Of a stretch of DNA of 64,000 nucleotides, positions 60,340 to 64,000 are shown one piece after another (the first letter of the stretch is position 1; each line of letters begins with the position of its first letter). Made by a program: the position numbers and the translations under genes. The notes beneath the pieces are model-generated. The model was not told the DNA's origin. It ran no database searches and saw nothing but the letters and a program-made list of their open reading frames with translations. This stretch comes from Myotis daubentonii (Eukaryota > Chordata > Mammalia > Chiroptera > Vespertilionidae), in contig NC_081840.1 in the NCBI RefSeq assembly GCF_963259705.1, positions 153,014,282 through 153,078,281 of the forward strand, read 5' to 3'.

Positions 60340-61100
60340 CCCTCCAATCACAGGATCGGCCCCTTGCCCAGGCCTGACACCTCTGACAGAGGCGTCAGGC
60401 CTGGGCAGGGGACCCTCATTTCCCCCCATCACTGGTTCTGCCCCCAGCCCAGGCCTGATGCCTCTGGCCCAGGTGTCAGGCCTGGGCAGGGGACCCCCAG
60501 ACCCCTCCTATTGCTGGCTCTGCCCCTTGCCCAGGCCTGATGCCTCAGCCAGAGGCGTAGACGCCCATCACCCTCCGATCGCCTGATCGGCCCCTTGCCC
60601 AGGCCTGACGCCTCTGCCAGAGGTGTCAGGCTTGGACAGGGGACCCCCATCTCCCCCCGATCACTGGCTCTGGCCCCCGCCCAGGCCTGAGGCCTCTGGC
60701 CCAGGAATCATGCCTGGGCAGGGGACCCCCATCTCCCTCTGATCGCTTGCTCCACCCCCCGCCCAAGCCTGACGCCTCTGACCCAGGCTTCAGGCCTGGG
60801 CAAGGGGACCATCATATCCCCCCAATCCCCGGCTCCGCCCCCCGCCCAGGCCTGATGCCTCGGCCAGAGGAGTTGACCCTCATCACCCTCCGATCACCAA
60901 TCACCGGATTGGCCCCTTGACCAGGCCTGAGGCCTCCGGCAGAGGTGTCAGGCCTGGGCAGGGGACCCCCAGCTCCCCGCGGTTGCAGGCTCCGCCCCTT
61001 CCCAGGCCTAATGCCTCTGGCTGAGGTGTCCGGCTCGGGCAGTGGGGACCCGCAGCTGCAGCGGCCCCGCGATCGTGGGCTCCGCTTTAGGCCCAGGCAA
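60340..61100. repeat. Minisatellite-like array in HeliBat
   Basis: Six to seven diverged units, each with 'cccaggcctga', 'gcctctg', 'caggcctgggcaggggaccc' and 'tccccccgatcactggctc'. Unit lengths vary around 100-120 bases. Confidence 0.85.
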
Positions 61101-61377
61101 GGGACCCTTAGCTCCCGGGACTGCCAGCTTTGACCATGTCCAGCTCCCATCACTGGCTCCACCCCTACTTCCTGCTATCACTGGCCAGGGTGGCAAAGGC
61201 ACCTGATTCTCCGATCATGGCTGAGGGGCAGGGCAAAGGCGGCCCCAGGGCCACCTTTGCCCTGCCCCCCAGCTCTTAGCTCCCCCCTGGGTTTCTGATC
61301 ACTGTCAGTGGCTTCTTCCTGCTTTCCCTTTCACCTCCCTGCATTGTGCCTACATATGCAAATTAGCCACCATCTTG

Positions 61378-61489
61378 TTGGCAGTTAACTGCCAATCTTA
61401 GTTGGCAGTTAACTGCCAATCTTAGTTGGCAGTTAACTGCAAATCATAGTTGGCAGTTAACTGCCAATCATAGTTGGCAGTGAATTTGC
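61378..61489. repeat. 24-base palindromic tandem repeat near HeliBat 5' end
   Basis: Four full units and one partial of ttggcagttaactgccaa plus a 6-base link (tcttag or tcatag). The first 18 bases of each unit are a perfect palindrome. One unit has a C to A change (61,441 region). It lies inside the Helitron's 5' part. Confidence 0.95.
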
Positions 61490-61563
61490 ATATAGCCCTG
61501 ATTAGCCAATGAAAAGGGTATCGTCGTACGCCAATTACCATTTTTCTCTTTTATTAGTGTTGA

Positions 61564-63047
61564 TATGGCTCTCCACCAGGATACAGAGTTTCCTGAGGAA
61601 AGACATTCATTTCATCCATCTTTATATCCTTAGCCCTTATCAATGAGCCTGACAGTCTTCTGGAAGGATGGATCTATTAATGAGAATTGCATTCAAGGCA
61701 ATTATTGTAAAAAGTTTATTTGTGGATTCAGCCAGTGCTCATGGTTGTACATACATCTGTTGTGTGAATGAAATTACTTTAGTAGAAAAAAGAAAACATT
61801 TAAAGGCTATGTTTTTTGCTGTTAAGAACTAAGTTATTTCCTACACTGTTTGCTACACTTCTCTAACATCCTCTGCTGATAGGTGTTAGCCACTCTCTCA
61901 ATCGCCATATAGTCCAGGATATGCTGATCACAGACAGTGGAAACTGGTTTCCTCAGGCTGATGGTTGAATTTCCTCTCCAGCATAGTCAAACAAGTCACT
62001 TCTGGGAACTGTACCCAGTGGATCAGGACATTAACAGTTTGATAGTTAACAAGGGGAATAGCATATTTACTAGAAAGAAAGCCATCGCCACACCACAGCA
62101 AAAATAGCACCTGGCCAATACCTAAAGCATGATGTTGTTATTTTAACTGGTTGGTATTAGGAGTGTTGCTTATATCCCTCCTGACCTCAAAAGGGTTTGG
62201 GCCCTAATGGAAGCAGAGCTCACTACACATTGGAAAGAAGAGAGAGGCTGAGATGGAGAAAAAAAAATGAATCTTAAAATGCAAACCAGAGTTTACAACA
62301 AAATTGAGTTACTTTGCATTCCAAGGATTTTTTTACTCATTATAGTAAACTCGTAAACTGAGCATGTTTGCAGGAGACAAGTGCAGTGGATAAAAATCTA
62401 ATGAAATAATTCAGTAATTCTTTCCCAAGCACCTACTATGGGTGATGCTCTGCAAACTGTCGATTATACTATAATTTATGGTCAAATATACATCCATGAA
62501 ACTCTGCCTGTGAATTTGGGAACTGTTTGATCCAGATGAGGTAGGAAGGGATGGCAGCAAGTCGTCTCCAAACTGTAGATCATGTAATTAGAATGAAGCT
62601 TTTCTCTAGGCTGAAAAGTAATTGTTGGCAGGTGCACATATCACAACCAATGCCAAATGCATAATGTTGAAGGATTGTTATTCTCGTTATCACAACTTCT
62701 CGCAGTAATTCTAACTGCCAAGCTTTGCAGAGTGATTATACAAAAATAGATAATAATATGGACTTGTGTTGAATTGTGTCTCTGAATAATTGCAATGTCA
62801 TATTAAACCATTAAATATACTGAGTTATTATTTGTACATATTCTTGGCCACAAACAAGATAAGCCCATTGCAGAACCTGGACTGAGGCAGGGTGTTACCA
62901 ATATGAGTTGAATCCCTGTCATGTACCAAGTGCTGTTGTAGGGGTGGCTGACATGTGCATGTCCATGGACAGGGCACACATTATAGAAAGCCCAAGAGCC
63001 AGGACATAAACGTTCTAAAACTTCATCATGCAGATTACTCTAAACCA
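61564..63047. other. Mostly unique DNA; L2 trace at 61,600-61,700
   Basis: 62,550-62,900 looks repeat-free and AT-rich, and could be a conserved non-coding element. No gene seen. Confidence 0.4.
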
Positions 63048-63055
63048 GGGGTGGG

Positions 63056-63257
63056 CAAACTTTTTGACTCGAGGGCCACAATGGGTTTTTAAACTGGAGC
63101 AGAGGGCTGGAACAAAAGCATGGATGGAGTGTTTGTGCGAACTAATATAAATTCAAAGTAAACATCATTACATAAAAGGGTACGGTCTTTTTTTTTTAGT
63201 TTTATTCATTTCAAACGGGCCGAATCCGGCCCGCGGGCTGTAGTATGCCTACGGCTG
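63056..63257. mobile_element. Bat non-autonomous hAT element, intact flanks
   Basis: 202 bases starting 'caggggtgggcaaacttttt' and ending 'gcccgcgggctgtagtatgc' + 'ctacggctg'. The 8-base duplication ctctaaac is perfect at 63,048-63,055 and 63,258-63,265. It has an inner CCGG-rich palindrome (gggccgaatccggcccgcgg). No coding capacity. Confidence 0.94.
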
Positions 63258-63404
63258 CTCTAAACCATGAAAAATATATTTGAATATATAATTTAAGGAA
63301 AACTGAGAGTCATGTTTATATTTAAAAAGTATTTTTATGCAAATTGCATTTTATAGGCCCACCAAAAATTGAATTTCATAGGGTCTGAACAGGCTCACAT
63401 AAAA

Positions 63405-63972
63405 CTAGAGGCCCAGTGCATGAAATTCATGCATGGGTGGATTCCCTAGGCCTGGCCGGCAATCGGGGCTGAGCAGGAGAGGAGGCGACAGTTTCCAGGC
63501 TGGGCTTGCAAGGAATGGACACCAAACGCAACACCACTATCATCGGTGCCCAGCCACTGCGTGGTTCCCTGCCTCTCCTTTTCCTCCTTCCCTCACCGCC
63601 AAGCCACCACCACGGTGGACGAGTAGCAGGCCAATTGGGACCTGCTGGCTGGGGAGAAGGACAGAGCACAGGAGGTTGGCCGCCAGCTCCAAGTAGGGAG
63701 CTGGCCCTCAGCCCCTCTGGGAAAAGGGCCTCATCCACCACCACCCACACACAGTTCCCCGTCTTAGCTCAGGGGCCTGCCAGTCAGGGGAGGGATAATG
63801 GGAGGTTGGTCGGCCAGGGGAGATTGGCTGTGGGAGTGCACTGGTCACCAGGGGGCAGCTCCTTCATTGAGCGTCTGCTCCCTTGTGATCAGTGCATGTC
63901 ATAGCAACCGGTTGTTCTGGTCATTCCAGTCGTTCCAGTGGTTCCGGTCATTTAGGCTTTTATATAGAGAGA
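63405..63972 (-). mobile_element. HeliBat, about 570 bases, antisense
   Basis: Host A, CTAG, 'aggcccagtgcatgaaatt' with hairpin gcatgaaattcatgc. It ends with the complement of the 5' terminus, 'ggcttttatatagagaga'. The 5' third matches 10,470-10,933 and 19,519-19,967 and carries the inverted CTCF-like pair (63,839-63,894), while the 3' body differs. The frames at 63,427-63,904 on both strands are by-products of its GC content. Confidence 0.9.
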
Positions 63973-64000
63973 TAAATTCATTCATTTGTTCAAAATATTT

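Larger units (their letters stand above)
60225..61563 (-). mobile_element. Large HeliBat with tandem repeats (second of two)
   Basis: CTAG + 'gggcccggtgcacgaaatt', with a near-perfect hairpin gtgcacgaaattcgtgcac. It runs about 1.34 kb to 'ttttctcttttattagtg', the decayed complement of the TCCTATCTAATA-type 5' end shared with 10,934-11,527. The middle (60,340-61,100) is a tandem array of roughly 100-base units beginning 'caggcctgatgcctctg'. All frames here, on both strands, come from the array. Confidence 0.9.

Noticed and set aside
61378..61489. Regular repeats resembling a CRISPR array
   Set aside because: The spacing is a fixed 6-base link rather than unique spacers, the genome is mammalian, and the array lies inside a Helitron.

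Overview
The window is nuclear DNA of a mammal, almost certainly a vespertilionid (vesper) bat. The diagnosis rests on the repeats. At least eleven Helitron copies of the HeliBat type are present: TC..CTAG ends, a hairpin just before CTAG, and insertion between A and T without target duplication. Nine copies of a tRNA-derived SINE of the Ves family, bat-type non-autonomous hAT and Tc1/mariner elements, and a bat-type L1 3' end also occur. Among mammals, abundant Helitrons together with Ves SINEs are known only from vesper bats. The species cannot be named from sequence alone. All family names here are from recognition by eye, without a database search.

I find no protein-coding gene, exon or functional RNA gene that I can support. 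Open frames are short (the longest is 166 codons), unrelated to any family I know, and many lie inside repeats. The window is best read as intergenic or deep-intronic DNA.

Layout. 1-10.2 kb: mostly old unique DNA with an antisense L1 piece, an antisense MLT1 LTR and a short TA-flanked DNA transposon. 10.3-12.1 kb: four HeliBats in a row. 12.1-20.6 kb: sparse, with one short HeliBat, an intact Ves SINE, an unassigned 142-base hairpin, a Ves SINE split by a HeliBat, and another HeliBat. 21.4-26.7 kb: L1 3' ends, microsatellites, a tiny HeliBat and a Ves. 28.6-32 kb: an MLT-like LTR carrying an hAT insertion, a MIR, two Ves SINEs, and a 34-base insert matching the 5' half of tRNA-Arg(CCT) between 16-base direct repeats. 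32.3-33.7 kb: a Tigger element holding a HeliBat and a mariner-type element. 34.7-43 kb: a long antisense L1 landscape with younger insertions. 43-59 kb: mostly unique, AT-rich, with MLT1 LTRs, two Ves SINEs and an unusually perfect 222-base hAT palindrome. 59.2-61.6 kb: two abutting GC-rich HeliBats full of tandem repeats. 61.6-64 kb: unique DNA, an intact hAT element and a last HeliBat.

The window is a record of layered transposition rather than a set of cooperating genes. Nested insertions give a relative order: L1M/MLT1/Tigger are oldest, then Ves and the hAT/mariner elements, with HeliBats landing on top. I found no undescribed gene system. The most interesting items are the tRNA-half retro-insert, a 48-base templated duplication, the fold-back palindrome, the unassigned hairpin, and CTCF-like motif pairs carried by HeliBat copies.
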